Counted from the stretch's first letter, positions 7,449-16,815 are shown. The stretch is 64,000 nt of DNA from Variovorax sp. WS11 (GCF_010499245.1 NZ_JAAGOW010000004.1:1036014-1100013), one strand, 5' to 3'. Made by a program: numbers and translations. Notes: generated by a model from the sequence alone, not told the origin.

Positions 7449-8045
7449 GCATGTTCACGATGACGGCGGGCGGTCGTGGCGTGGCGGTGGTGGCGGTGGC
7501 AGCGGGGCCTGCACCCGCACCTCCCAGCCGAGCTCCGCGCCCCTGCTAACGCCCTGTCCGGCTTAGAACGCGCTAAACACCGCCGAGTTGGCCGCAGCCT
7601 GCCCCTGAGCGTTTTCGAGCGCCCGGATCATGCCGCGCAGGCGCTCGCACTCGCGCTCGAGCGAGGTGATCCAGGCGCGGGCGTGCTGGGCTTCGTTGAC
7701 GGCCTGCGCGTTGAGGGTGGAGAGCCCCCAGCGGCTCTCGAACCACAGCGTTAGATAAACCGCGCGCGGGGCGTTGCCGCTGGCCGCGTAGCGCTGCAGG
7801 GTGCGCAGGCTCACGCCCAGATGGTGGGCGATCTTCTTGCGCGGCTCGGTTTGGTCGGCCAGCAGAAAGTCCAATGGCGGCAGTCGTGCAGTCGTGCGAA
7901 CGAGGGCGCGAGGAAGGGCATGGCAAGGCTCCAGCGAGGGGTGACGTGCGCGAAGGCCGGCGGCGCCGGCCTTGCAAGGCCATGTCAGTTTGTCGCGGTG
8001 AGGTGGCGCCCTCTTCTGCCCTGCCGTTCGGGCTTTTCAGGCTCC
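7449..8045. repeat. duplicated HTH module, copy 1
   Basis: About 0.6 kb nearly identical in layout to 29860-30427 in the same orientation. Shared parts are a Gly-rich GGTGGCGG stretch followed by a GACTRTSQPSS-type reading, the convergent small HTH gene, and an upstream segment around CCATGTCAGTTTGTCGCG and GTGGCGCCCTCTTCT. Divergence is perhaps 15-20 percent by eye with several indels. It may be a remnant of a small phage or mobile element; that is inference. Confidence 0.75.
7563..7921 (-). pseudogene. small HTH DNA-binding protein, copy 1, broken by 8-bp tandem duplication
   Basis: The intact part encodes IAHHLGVSLRTLQRYAASGN, a helix-turn-helix, then LWFESRWGLSTLNAQ and a coiled segment with SLERECERLRGMIRALENAQ. 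In copy 2 the protein starts MPFLASSFARLP. Copy 1 has the same start at 7921 but carries GCAGTCGT twice (7880-7887 and 7888-7895), which throws the N terminus out of frame. A shorter form could start at the ATG at 7874. Probably a regulator of a lost mobile element. Confidence 0.6.
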
Positions 8046-8113
8046 ATGGGGCCATTGACATAACGGCGAATGGCGGGCCCGCGATCTGTCGCTGTTGAGA
8101 CAATACGGCCGTC

Positions 8114-9550
8114 ATGCCGAAAACCCCAGCGGAGTCCCTCGAAGCCTTTGTGCATCGCCAGCCGGCTTTGAAGCTGGCGGCTGTTCTGCTCGAACTGGCA
8201 GAGGTCGACGAAGCGGTCAAGGAACGTCTGCTTCGGCTTCAGCTGGCCGACCGACCGGACAAGCTGGCCGCAGGCTTCCGCAAGACGTTGATGGCCTGGC
8301 AACGCTCGACCCAGTACTACAGCTACCGCGACGCGCCCGCGTATGGCCAGATGCTCCAGGCGTGGCTGGACCAAGTGGGACGTGAATTGGTCCCAAAGGA
8401 TCCCGCGGCCGGCCTGGCCCTGTTCGAGGCCTTCATTAAGACGGACGAGGTGTGGTTCGAACATGCCGACGATTCCGCAGCCGACATCGGGAACACGATG
8501 CGCTCAGCATGCCGCCACTGGCTGCAGGCCGCAGCACTTTGCGAAACGCCCCCGGATGCCTGGCCCGAACGGCTCATGGGGTTGTACCTCGCAGATGACT
8601 ACGGAGCTCGGGAAGAATTGCTGCGAAGCGCAAACCTGCTTCTTCCGGAGCCGGGGCTTCGCACATTGATTGCTCGCTTCGAATCACGGCTGACCGATGT
8701 TCTCAGCGGTGCACCCAAGTCGCGCGGCCTGCCTCACGAGGTGTACACGATCTCTGCGGCGTTGTCGCTGTTGTCTGAGGCACTCGGCGATCCGGATGTC
8801 ATAGTCCGCGCGGTCTTGCGGTACAGCCCCGAGCCCAATGCCCTGCAGCGGGAGTCCTTTGTTCAGGCCTATTTGCGCGCCGAGCGTCCGGATGACGCAC
8901 TGACATGGTTGCGGGAACCCTGGAACGACAGGGAAGACGACCGCCGGAGTCTGCTCGCGCACGTGCTGGAGCGACTGGGCCGCTTCAAGGAAAGCGTCCC
9001 AGTTCGGCGACAGGTGTTCGAGCGCAGCCCCTCGTTCTTCTACCTGCAGTGCTGGTTTGCGCATATGCCGGACGGCGATCGCGCCGAAGCGGAGGAATGC
9101 GTCCGGCGACTCGCGGTGAAACACGAGGATCTGGTAACGGCCGCGAGCCTGTTGATCGAACTGGGGGACGTCGAAGCGGCCGAAATAAGGGTGGTGGCGG
9201 ACGCGGACCGTCTCAGTGGCGAGTACTACGGCTCGCTGGAATCATTGAGTAAGGCGTTTCGGACACACGCGTGCTGGCTCGGCGAGACAGTCGTATATCG
9301 CGCACTGCTGCTGGGAATCCTCGATCGCGCGTACGCGAAGGCCTATCGCCACGGCGCCCGCTACTGGGCGCGGCTGGGCGAGATCGCCGCCTCGAGCCCA
9401 AACCTGGGATTGCTGAAATCGCATGAGAGCTTCGTCACGGAGGTCCGATTGCGGCACGGACGCAAGCACGCGTTCTGGGCGCAGGTGGACGCCAGCGGCG
9501 ACGGCGTCTCCGACATGGAAGATGGTCGCGACGAAGGGTTAGAGTTCTGA
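8114..9550 (+). CDS. DUF6880 family protein
   Basis: 478 residues, almost wholly alpha-helical, without signal peptide or membrane segment. The N-terminal block (LAAVLLELAEVDEAVKERLL, then LADRPDKLAAGFRKTL) and the central PDDALTWLREPW and ERLGRFKESVPVRRQVFERS segments are the DUF6880 pattern, a helical-repeat, TPR-like architecture suggesting a protein-interaction role. The family has no known function. It stands alone, with copy 1 of the HTH module upstream and no downstream partner in the same direction. Confidence 0.8.
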   Translation: MPKTPAESLEAFVHRQPALKLAAVLLELAEVDEAVKERLLRLQLADRPDKLAAGFRKTLMAWQRSTQYYSYRDAPAYGQMLQAWLDQVGRELVPKDPAAGLALFEAFIKTDEVWFEHADDSAADIGNTMRSACRHWLQAAALCETPPDAWPERLMGLYLADDYGAREELLRSANLLLPEPGLRTLIARFESRLTDVLSGAPKSRGLPHEVYTISAALSLLSEALGDPDVIVRAVLRYSPEPNALQRESFVQAYLRAERPDDALTWLREPWNDREDDRRSLLAHVLERLGRFKESVPVRRQVFERSPSFFYLQCWFAHMPDGDRAEAEECVRRLAVKHEDLVTAASLLIELGDVEAAEIRVVADADRLSGEYYGSLESLSKAFRTHACWLGETVVYRALLLGILDRAYAKAYRHGARYWARLGEIAASSPNLGLLKSHESFVTEVRLRHGRKHAFWAQVDASGDGVSDMEDGRDEGLEF

Positions 9551-9694
9551 AGGCAGAGTTCCTCATCTCTAGATCCGCCGCGCGATCGTGGCGTGCCTGC
9601 CGAGCACCCTATCGCGGGGCCCGCACTCAACCCCGTCTTCGGGCCAACGGTGAGTACGTCGCATTGACGGTAGCAAAGCAGTACGGCGTAAGGG

Positions 9695-9952
9695 CTAATC
9701 CGGAACGAACTTCGCCTTGAACTTCGCAATGTCATCCGCCTCTTCCAGGGTCACGAGTTGGCCCATCTTGCCGTCGGAGAGTCGGCAGGCGGCGAACAGG
9801 CTGTAGCGGCCCCTTAGGGCATAGCTTGGGAGGTCGATCAGCGCGTACGGCTGCGGCACGAACACTTGATGTTCAAACACGACCCGGTGCACGTTGCGCG
9901 GCGAGGGGAAGAGCTTGTAGTCGGTGGTCTCGAAAGACCTTGCAGTAGCCAT
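9695..9952 (-). CDS. conserved hypothetical protein
   Basis: 85 residues from the ATG at 9952. The sequence (MATARSFETTDYKLFPSPRN, then QPYALIDLPSYALRGRYSLF) reads as a small soluble beta-rich protein without signal peptide. No family recognised. It is divergent from the VF530-type gene with 79 bases between the starts, so the two probably share a promoter region. Confidence 0.6.
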   Translation of the reverse strand: MATARSFETTDYKLFPSPRNVHRVVFEHQVFVPQPYALIDLPSYALRGRYSLFAACRLSDGKMGQLVTLEEADDIAKFKAKFVPD

Positions 9953-10031
9953 CTTGCAATTCTCGCTCCAATGTTCGCTATGGCGGTCTTCCGCCCACGG
10001 CGGTCGATGCGGGGGGGTGCAGAATGTCCCC

Positions 10032-10295
10032 ATGCAAGACGCCTCTCCCCATCCAGCCCAGCCGCGGAACCACCTGCACGGCGTGACGCTCGAGGCCATT
10101 GTTCTCGCCCTGCAAGCCCGCTACGGATGGGACGATCTCGCGGTGCGAATACCGGTGCGCTGCTTCTCGCACGACCCCAGCGTCAAATCGAGCCTGAAAT
10201 TTCTGCGCAAGACGCCGTGGGCACGAGAGAAGGTGGAAGGGCTTTATTTGTACATGCTTCGGGAAGACAGGCGCAGGCAGCGGCTTCCTGACTGA
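10032..10295 (+). CDS. VF530 family DNA-binding protein
   Basis: 87 residues. The core HLHGVTLEAIVLALQARYGW, then DLAVRIPVRCFSHDPSVKSS and LKFLRKTPWAREKVEGLYL is the full VF530 (DUF2132) signature, a small fold with proposed DNA-binding ability. The ATG at 10032 starts just before the conserved block; length matches the family (about 75-90 residues). Single-gene unit, divergent from the preceding gene. Confidence 0.88.
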   Translation: MQDASPHPAQPRNHLHGVTLEAIVLALQARYGWDDLAVRIPVRCFSHDPSVKSSLKFLRKTPWAREKVEGLYLYMLREDRRRQRLPD

Positions 10296-10304
10296 GAGCG
10301 CATT

Positions 10305-10430
10305 TCAGACGCAGCGCGCGGTCATGCCGCCGCCGACCACCAACTCGGTGCCAGTGATGAAGCGAGCATCGTCGCTCGCCGGGAACAGCGCCGCGCTGGC
10401 GGTGTCGCGGCCATACGTCTCTCGTGCCTG
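10305..10430 (-). pseudogene. C-terminal remnant of a short-chain dehydrogenase/reductase
   Basis: Only the last 40 or so codons remain: SAALFPASDDARFITGTELV followed by VGGGMTARCV-stop, the standard SDR ending (ALFLASDDA-F-TG-ELVVDGG). The Rossmann part and catalytic Tyr-Lys are absent. The upstream 300 bases up to the ISKra4 element give no matching SDR sequence, so the gene was deleted or rearranged there. Confidence 0.7.
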
Positions 10431-10747
10431 GACTTGGCAGTAAGTGGCACTTGCGCGCGGCGCCGACCTGACTCGCTCGACGCTGGCGGCGCGGCACGCA
10501 GAAGGCGCAGATGCCGGGCAGTTCCACGACCGCGATTTCGCGGTCCCCTGCACGTCGACAGGAACGAGGGCCTGGTGTTGCCCGCGCGGAACACAAGGCC
10601 GCGAAGGCCAAGGCAAGGGACATCCTGCGCCTGTGATGGTCTGACGGGCCGCCGAGAGGAGCCAGCAAAATGTGTAAAGTAACTCGTTGATTTCATTGCG
10701 ATTTTCTCCACCCGACGGATTCAGATGTGATACGGCGCCCCGATGGG
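10431..10747. other. gap between SDR remnant and ISKra4 element
   Basis: About 300 bases with no credible gene. Readings on the minus strand are Arg/Pro/Ala-rich and change frame; I see no motif that links them to the SDR remnant or to the transposase. Confidence 0.4.
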
Positions 10748-12251
10748 CGGCGAGAGCGGTCGATTTGGTGGGGTCACGCCAAGAGTGACAGTGTTGGGTC
10801 ATTCGAGGGAAATGCTGGATACCAGCGGGCGAAATCATCGCGCAGTTGGCCATCGACGACGCGCACCCGCACCTGCAGCAGGAGGTGCGCGCTGCGCTGA
10901 TCCCACCGCATCTGCTGCGACTTCGACATGCGCTTGTCGATGATCTGGTTGACCGCAGACTCCACAAAGGCGCTCGAGATGCGTCGGCCTGCTCGATATC
11001 GCCGTCCATAGTTGGGCAGCGAGTCCGAGTTGTTGCGCAGGTAGCCGAGCAGTTCGAGGGTGAGCTTTCGGATCTGACGCGCGGCCGGCTTGCGACACGC
11101 TGTCGACTTGCCCAGGACGTAGAGCATGACGGCGAGGCGCCGCGTCGCTTCCTGTGCTCGACCATGCCACAGCCGCCATTTCAATCCGCCGACCAGCCCG
11201 GACAACCAGTCGTGGTCAGCAGTTCTGAGCTGGCTGGCCGTTGGCCGACCATGTACCAGGGCATTGAGCTTTTCCACCCTTCGTCGCAGGTGGTACCAGT
11301 CCAGGATGTGCCTCGCGCGCGGCAGCGTCGACAGTTGCCACTGGCGAAGTTGAATCTCACCGTCGGTGAAGACCTCCATCGAGCTGTCGTGTTGGCCGAA
11401 AGCAGCCAAGACACCTCGCACGCGCTCGTGCGAGTTTGGATCCACGGTTCGAACGAACGCCACGCTGCGCTGACCAACGTCCACGCGCATGGCTCGGCCG
11501 GCTACGACCTCGAACGATTTCTCCTCGTCGGGGTGGCAGAGCCGCAGGTATCCGCCGTCCAGACCAACCGTGGTGACGTTCGATTTGCTCGCCATGCTGG
11601 CAACCTCTGGCCGGGGCTTGAGCCCCTGGGCATCCAGTCGGCGTCCGATGCGCAGCGTGTGCTCTCGCACCGTGCTTGGCGCGTTGGCTGCGGCCACCGG
11701 AAGCAACAGCTCCAGCAACTCGGATGATCTGGCGTAGGGAATCGTGGCGGCCAAGCGGCTCTGGACGTACTCCAGTTCTGCCGACAGCCAGGGCCGGCGG
11801 TGAATAGCGATTTCAGCGGGGGCAGAGCATGCGCAGCGCTGCCACCTCGGTACTCGTACGGCAACCCGGCCAAACAAGCTGCGGTAATGGACTTCGTGGT
11901 AATCCTTGACGGCGCGATTCAGGCCGCAGGCGTCGCATCGCCGCTGGCTCTTCGAGATCAGTTCGATCTGCCGCTTGACAATCTGGGACTGCAACTGCGC
12001 GAGGGCCGCTTTGCCATTCGCCAGGCTCAAGCCCAGCGTCTCGATGCTCGGTCGCGAATCCAGTTCCAGCGTGAGCAGCGGCTCCGGATCCGAATCGACC
12101 TCTCCTTCACAGACCGCCAGACTGAGCTTTATGCGCATGGCCAAAATCTCCAAGCGAGCAGGGACGACATTCTCTGCCGGCGAGGGCGGCGCCTCTGGCC
12201 GTGACACAATGTTAGTGGCTGCCCACCCCACCAAATCGAACGCTCTCGTCG
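10748..12251 (-). mobile_element. ISKra4-family insertion sequence
   Basis: One transposase gene is bounded by inverted repeats: left 10751-10774 (CGAGAGCGGTCGATTTGG, then TGGGGT) and right 12225-12248, whose reverse complement is CGAGAGCGTTCGATTTGG then TGGGGT, 23 of 24 positions identical. The left repeat runs up to the transposase stop codon. No clear target duplication was seen, and the outer limits may extend a few bases. It separates an SDR remnant from a truncated Tn3-type transposase. Confidence 0.8.
10774..12138 (-). CDS. ISKra4 family transposase
   Basis: 454 residues from the ATG at 12138. A zinc-finger-like CDACGLNRAVKDYHEVHYR region precedes a DDE catalytic core: Asp in TVGLDGGYLRLC, Asp in HILDWYHLRRRVEKLN and Glu in SSAFVESAVNQIIDKRM, the last with the family-typical K-R-M-x-K-x-Q-Q-M-x-W following it. 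The frame is intact, so the element could be active. Longer upstream readings of this frame cross the right inverted repeat and are not used. Confidence 0.9.
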   Translation of the reverse strand: MRIKLSLAVCEGEVDSDPEPLLTLELDSRPSIETLGLSLANGKAALAQLQSQIVKRQIELISKSQRRCDACGLNRAVKDYHEVHYRSLFGRVAVRVPRWQRCACSAPAEIAIHRRPWLSAELEYVQSRLAATIPYARSSELLELLLPVAAANAPSTVREHTLRIGRRLDAQGLKPRPEVASMASKSNVTTVGLDGGYLRLCHPDEEKSFEVVAGRAMRVDVGQRSVAFVRTVDPNSHERVRGVLAAFGQHDSSMEVFTDGEIQLRQWQLSTLPRARHILDWYHLRRRVEKLNALVHGRPTASQLRTADHDWLSGLVGGLKWRLWHGRAQEATRRLAVMLYVLGKSTACRKPAARQIRKLTLELLGYLRNNSDSLPNYGRRYRAGRRISSAFVESAVNQIIDKRMSKSQQMRWDQRSAHLLLQVRVRVVDGQLRDDFARWYPAFPSNDPTLSLLA

Positions 12252-12360
12252 TAGTTGTCGCCGACGCCCGCACGCTTTCGACGGGGTGACAGGAACCCGC
12301 AGCCACAACGCGCGCCGAAGGAGTAGATTGGCGGGCCCCATCCCTATGGAGGATCCTGCC

Positions 12361-13146
12361 GTGACGTTCGCCCAGCGCTTCATTGGCGCGGAGACCCTTC
12401 CCGCCAGGATGTCCGAGCTCGATGTCCAACAGTTCTTCAGCCTGAGCAAGCACGACATCTCCGGGGTCTGCGAACGTTTCCGCGACGACCGCCGCGTCGC
12501 AGCAGCCATCCAGTTGCTCTTTCTGCGGGCGAGCGGCCGCCCGATGGACCGATTCGCCACGGTACCGAAGGTCCTGCTGCGTTCAGTGTGCGAAGCGTCG
12601 GGGTCGCTCAGCGTGAGCATCGCCAGCCTGCGATCACTCTATGAACGTCGCCAGACGTTGTACGAGCACCAGGCCTGGGCCCGCATGTATCTTGGCCTGG
12701 GCGACTTGGATGAGGTCCAGTTGCAGAAGCTCGAACAGGTTCTCGCGGTCGCTGCCCTCGAGGCCGCTCACCCCGACGACCTGGTGCGAACCGCACGCAT
12801 CTGGCTGTACAGCAGGCGAATCATCATTCCGGGCTCACGCCGAATTGCCGACTGGGCCCGCAAGGCATTCGACGCCACGGAGGCGGCTATGGCCGCAACG
12901 ATCGAGGCGGCGATTGGGAAGGCGGCGCTGCGCCAAGCCATCGACTGGGCCTATGCACCCTCCCCCGCGACCTCGGGCAGCCATCTGGAGTGGCTCAAGA
13001 CGCCACCCCAGCGCAACGCCCCGAGCACGACCGTGGATACACTGGAGAAGATCCGCGCTCTCAAGACCTTGGGGGTGCACAACTGGGCAATGGATTCCAT
13101 CGCATTGGAACAATGTGATCGCATATTTTGGACGGTAGCTTTGTAG
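12361..13146 (+). pseudogene. Tn3-type transposase N-terminal fragment (DUF4158 region)
   Basis: GTG at 12361 follows GGAGGA at 12348-12353. The protein begins VTFAQRFIGAETLPAR and continues FFSLSKHDISGVCERFRDD and RVAAAIQLLFLRASGRPMD, the DUF4158 domain that opens Tn3-family TnpA proteins. TnpA is about 950-1000 residues; here only about 261 codons remain and the DDE domain is missing. The break at about 13140 has no recognisable inverted repeat. The remnant sits immediately outside the ISKra4 right end. Confidence 0.75.
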
Positions 13147-13272
13147 CCGTAAAAGTGAGCCCGCCCGCCAAGTGATTCGGGACATTGCAACCCTGCACGT
13201 CATGACAAAACGCCTATAGGACCATGCATGCCTAACGCTTACTCTAGGTAGCAAACTACCTGAGGAGCTCTA

Positions 13273-13965
13273 ATGAATCTTCGTCCGTACCTTGCACTTG
13301 CCGCATTGACTCAAGTGGTCGGTTGTGCCTCTATCGTCAGTGGCGCCAACCAAAGCGTGACAGTCGAGACACGATCTGGCGGTAGCTCTGTCGCTGGAGC
13401 GACCTGCAAGCTGGTGAACGACAAAGGAACGTGGTACGTCACCACTCCGGGTTCAACGACGGTTCATCGCAGCTACGAGAACCTCGGGATCAGTTGCCAA
13501 AAAGCTGCTTATGAGCCTGGCACCACCTCGGCTACGTCGAGCACAAAAGGCATGGCATTCGGAAACATCCTCTTTGGCGGGCTCATCGGAGTCGGCGTCG
13601 ACGTGGCGACCGGCTCAGCCTACGACTATCCAGCGCTCATTACGGTAGCGCTGGAGCCGGGACCCCAGCCTGCTGGCACGCTGGATCAAATCCTTGGCGC
13701 GCGCAGCACTGTCCCTTCGCAGGTCGCGCCGACGGCGTCTTTCGTCATTCCCGACAGATCTCCCGTTCCCCATTCCACGTTGATGGGTACTGCAGGCGGC
13801 GCTGCAGGTGCAGAACGCCTGGCAAAGGATCATCGTTGCGCCGAAACGCCATACGCCACGCTGTTCTCAAAGAGCACCATCTTCGAGACGTACACCGTTC
13901 CGTGTGCCAACGGCACACTGATGGCGGTGCGATGCGAGTTCGGCAAGTGCGTTCTTTTGCAATAG
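13273..13965 (+). CDS. lipoprotein
   Basis: 230 residues; ATG at 13273 after GGAGCTCTA. The N terminus is a lipoprotein signal (LTQVVGC, lipobox V-V-G-C with Cys at residue 18) followed by ASIVSGANQSVTVETRSGG, a motif seen in a widespread family of small outer-membrane lipoproteins sometimes misannotated as translation factors. Residues 30-110 form an Ig-like beta domain including CKLVNDKGTWYVTTPGS. The C-terminal half is an extension with four Cys. The local base composition is less GC-rich than the neighbours, which suggests transfer. Confidence 0.8.
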   Translation: MNLRPYLALAALTQVVGCASIVSGANQSVTVETRSGGSSVAGATCKLVNDKGTWYVTTPGSTTVHRSYENLGISCQKAAYEPGTTSATSSTKGMAFGNILFGGLIGVGVDVATGSAYDYPALITVALEPGPQPAGTLDQILGARSTVPSQVAPTASFVIPDRSPVPHSTLMGTAGGAAGAERLAKDHRCAETPYATLFSKSTIFETYTVPCANGTLMAVRCEFGKCVLLQ

Positions 13966-14120
13966 CAACCGCAGCACTTTAATAATATTGAGGCAATCGG
14001 CTAGATGACTGGCCTGCTCTATGGTGTAGAAGACACCAATCGCCTGAAGACTCGCATAGATGCTAGGTCTCCGGCGGAGAGGGTTGGGTTCGAATACGCG
14101 GCACGATGCCCACCAGCGGA

Positions 14121-14504
14121 CTATTTCTTTCGCGCGACCTTGTCGATCACCTGCCCCAGCTTGGCGAAATACGCACGGGCCTGAGCCGTCGGAACGATGT
14201 ACTTGATGCGACTGTCGCCGTGATCGTCGGCGAAGGTGATGAGGCCTTTCTCGCGCAGGGACCGCAGCCGGCGGTGCACCGTCGTTGGTGACGACGCGAC
14301 ATCCAGGTCCATGGCCTCGAGGACTCGCACGCTCTCGCCTGCTGCCCATTTCGCCGCCAAGCCATTGAGAATCCGTTCTTCCATCGCGTCCATCGACGGG
14401 ATGTCGCGAAGGGCGCGAGCCAGGCGGACGAATTGCAGATACGTTGCGGCGGATCCTGCGGTCTTGAGCATGGCGGCGCGACGAGCGGGTTCGGTTGAAA
14501 CCAT
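14121..14504 (-). CDS. winged-helix transcriptional regulator (MarR-like)
   Basis: 127 residues from the ATG at 14504. After an N-terminal helix (YLQFVRLARALRDI) comes a winged helix: EERILNGLAAKWAAGESVRV, the recognition region SSPTTVHRRLRSLREKGLIT and the wing FADDHGDSRIKYIVPT, ending with a basic tail KVARKK. It resembles MarR/DUF-type regulators of one-domain size. It follows the CsgG/FlgT-like cluster on the same strand after a 180-base gap and could be its regulator, but that is inference. Confidence 0.7.
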   Translation of the reverse strand: MVSTEPARRAAMLKTAGSAATYLQFVRLARALRDIPSMDAMEERILNGLAAKWAAGESVRVLEAMDLDVASSPTTVHRRLRSLREKGLITFADDHGDSRIKYIVPTAQARAYFAKLGQVIDKVARKK

Positions 14505-14685
14505 CCGAGCCAAACCTTGAAGGAAGCAGGCCGAACGACAGCGCCTGCACTGCGAGCAGGCGCGGGAGATCATGCGCGCTGGCTGCCCCGAAATCAAGGC
14601 AGCAGCCGGCCGCGGGCTCTTCCAGTCGCCCCCTCGCGGGGCGCCCAGGCCGCTGCAAAAGGCAGGGCCGCGGGCCCCGCCATGC

Positions 14686-16137
14686 TCACCACTTGTCGTC
14701 GTTCTTCGCGGGTGCCGCGGCCGGCGCGGGACGGGGTTGCACGACCTTGCCCGTGGACGCCGCCGCGCCCACCACGGCTGCCGCTGCCTGGGGAGCCGTG
14801 CCCTGCGGCTCTCCAGCCGCAGGGGCTGCGGTCGGCTGCGCCTTGGCAACTGCGACGTTCTTGAGTTCGTCGCGCAGCTGCAGCCCGCCCACCGGGAGTT
14901 GCTCCAGGTTCGAGCGCACGTTCTCCAGCCGGCCATAGGACAGGTTCGGTGTCACGCGTTCAATCACGAGCTCGCAGCACGGCTGCTCGACGCGTCCCAG
15001 GCTTTGGCCGGTCTGCGGGTCTTTCATCTCCGCACCCATGGCGACCATCTGGTAGCGGCTGCCCTCCTTCAACGCCTGGCCGCCCTGGCTCAGCACCACG
15101 TTCGTGCCATCGCGCGAGACGACGGTCACGGGGAAGGTGCGTCGCAGGACCGAGGTCACCACCTGGTTCACCATGTCGGTGGTCATGTCCTCGAGGATCT
15201 TGTGAGAGTCCACGCCGGCGCTCAGCGTGGTGGGCGCCACGGAGGGGGCCTGGCCTCGCAGCGAGTCCGAGGCCATCACCTGGCGGGTGGCCACGTTCAC
15301 CAGCTTCTCCGTGAGGGCCCAGCCCCCGGAATAGCTCACGAGCTCGCGGTCGCTGGTCTTGAGCTGGCGCGCATGGCGGTTGTACGCCAGGCTGCTGACG
15401 CGCCCACTCCAGATGATGTCGGCGCTGGCGGCCTGCGACAGCTTGGCCAGCTCGGCACTGGGCGCCTGGCCGGTCTTGATCATGTCCAGCTCGCCCTCGA
15501 TGTCGGCGCTGAACTCGCGGTCCAGGACTGCGAAGCGGCCGGTCTGCACCAGCGCGTCACTGATGCGCTGGCGAATCGTGGCGCCGACCTCGGCCGAGGA
15601 CACGGTGCGGTCCCCCATGGGCAAGCTGGGACCGTCGAAACGAATCTGCCCGATGACGACCTTCAGCTTCTGCATCTCCGCAGAAGGGGTGAATTTGGCG
15701 ATCTGGGCCTCGATGGTCGCCTTGTAGCGCTTGCCCCCCAACACGGAAGGCTCCTGCAGTTCGACCAGCTTGAAGTTCTGGATGACGCCGCCGGAGCGCT
15801 GGGCGACGACTTCGGCGAAGGCGTTGGCGCGCAGCGATGCGGCGTCCTGATCCAGGCTCACGTCCAGGCCGTACTTGGCCGAGACGCTGGCGGATTGAAG
15901 GGCTGCGCCGTTGACCTGGAGCAGCGCGAGCTTCATCGCTTCGGCCACGGCCTCCCCGGCTGTGGAGCCGAAGCCTTGCGCGGTCGCGGCGACGTTGCCG
16001 ACCTTCCCTGCATCGGGCACGGGCGCAGCCACGTTGGTGGCTGCCGGTGCCGCCGGCGCCTTTTCGGGCTCCTGCTTGCCGCACGCGGCCAGGAGGGCTG
16101 CCGCGGCGACCGCGGTCACGCACAGGAGTTGGCGCAT
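14686..16137 (-). CDS. outer-membrane lipoprotein with FlgT/LPP20-like and CsgG-like domains
   Basis: 483 residues; ATG at 16137 with AGGA upstream. Lipobox LLAAC at residues 15-19. An N-terminal domain (AVAEAMKLALLQVNGAALQS, through VIQNFKLVEL and RYKATIEAQIAKF) resembles the FlgT_N/LPP20 fold. Residues about 165-330 carry a CsgG/TolB-N-like domain (VVIGQIRFDGPSLPMGDRTV, IRQRISDALVQTGRFAVLDR, SADIIWSGRVSSLAY). The tail is Ala/Pro/Gln-rich and disordered. CsgG-type proteins form outer-membrane channels or associate with them; pore formation here is unproven. It is the last of four exported proteins on this strand. Confidence 0.75.
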   Translation of the reverse strand: MRQLLCVTAVAAAALLAACGKQEPEKAPAAPAATNVAAPVPDAGKVGNVAATAQGFGSTAGEAVAEAMKLALLQVNGAALQSASVSAKYGLDVSLDQDAASLRANAFAEVVAQRSGGVIQNFKLVELQEPSVLGGKRYKATIEAQIAKFTPSAEMQKLKVVIGQIRFDGPSLPMGDRTVSSAEVGATIRQRISDALVQTGRFAVLDREFSADIEGELDMIKTGQAPSAELAKLSQAASADIIWSGRVSSLAYNRHARQLKTSDRELVSYSGGWALTEKLVNVATRQVMASDSLRGQAPSVAPTTLSAGVDSHKILEDMTTDMVNQVVTSVLRRTFPVTVVSRDGTNVVLSQGGQALKEGSRYQMVAMGAEMKDPQTGQSLGRVEQPCCELVIERVTPNLSYGRLENVRSNLEQLPVGGLQLRDELKNVAVAKAQPTAAPAAGEPQGTAPQAAAAVVGAAASTGKVVQPRPAPAAAPAKNDDKW

Positions 16138-16158
16138 CGGGAGATGGTTCCTGGCCAC

Positions 16159-16815
16159 TTACAGAGCGGCCGCTGCGGCGCTGGCGTCAGAGGGCACTGG
16201 CACGCCGCTGGACTGAGCGAAGGACACGGCGTTCCTCATGGCGCCGGAGACGCTCGTCATCGCGTCGGGAAACTTCGTGACCACATAGACGGCCGATTGC
16301 AGCTTGGGCAGTTGCAGGGGCGAAGCGCCCTTGAGGCCGTTGCCCATGTTCGTCACGTCCTTGCCGACCGCCACGTACTTGGTCACGCCGGTGGCCAGCA
16401 GCACCAGGCCCTGGCTGTACACGGCCTTGGACTGGGCATCCATGGCGGGCTGCGTCGCAATTTTCTTGGCAACGAGGTCCGTGGAAGTCGCCACTGCCTT
16501 GTTGGCGGCCTCGGCGTTGTCCTTGGTCGCGCCTTCCTGGAAGCTGTCTGCTTCTGCCTTGACCTTGGCCGCCTCGTCCTTCAGACCGAGTGCCTCGGCC
16601 AGCTTGGCGTTGGCATACAGGACGTCCTTGCTGGCTGCCACGTAGCCGCGCACCAGGGCGTCCTGCTGGCTCGGCAGGTCGGCAGCGGGTGCTGCCGCGC
16701 CGCTGGACTTGCTCACGCCCGGGATCGAGGGCATCGAAAACTGGGCATGTGCCGCGCTAGTCAGGGCAGTGGCCAGGATGGCGGCTGCAGCGATGGTGGT
16801 GTGAGTTCTGTTCAT
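16159..16815 (-). CDS. exported helical protein of the CsgG/FlgT-like cluster
   Basis: 218 residues. A signal peptide is clear (MNRTHTTIAAAAILATALTS, cleavage after AAHA). The mature protein is Ala-rich and helical (VRGYVAASKDVLYANAKLAE, VKAEADSFQEGATKDNAEAA), with no cysteines or enzyme motifs; it looks like a periplasmic or surface helical bundle. ATG at 16815 is preferred over one 54 bases upstream because it starts the signal peptide. Located 22 bases before the CsgG-like lipoprotein. No named family recognised. Confidence 0.65.
   Translation of the reverse strand: MNRTHTTIAAAAILATALTSAAHAQFSMPSIPGVSKSSGAAAPAADLPSQQDALVRGYVAASKDVLYANAKLAEALGLKDEAAKVKAEADSFQEGATKDNAEAANKAVATSTDLVAKKIATQPAMDAQSKAVYSQGLVLLATGVTKYVAVGKDVTNMGNGLKGASPLQLPKLQSAVYVVTKFPDAMTSVSGAMRNAVSFAQSSGVPVPSDASAAAAAL

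Noticed and set aside
12286..12360. Upstream extension of the Tn3 transposase fragment (start at 12286 or 12346)
   Set aside because: The GGAGGA ribosome site is placed for GTG 12361; the extension crosses non-conserved sequence.
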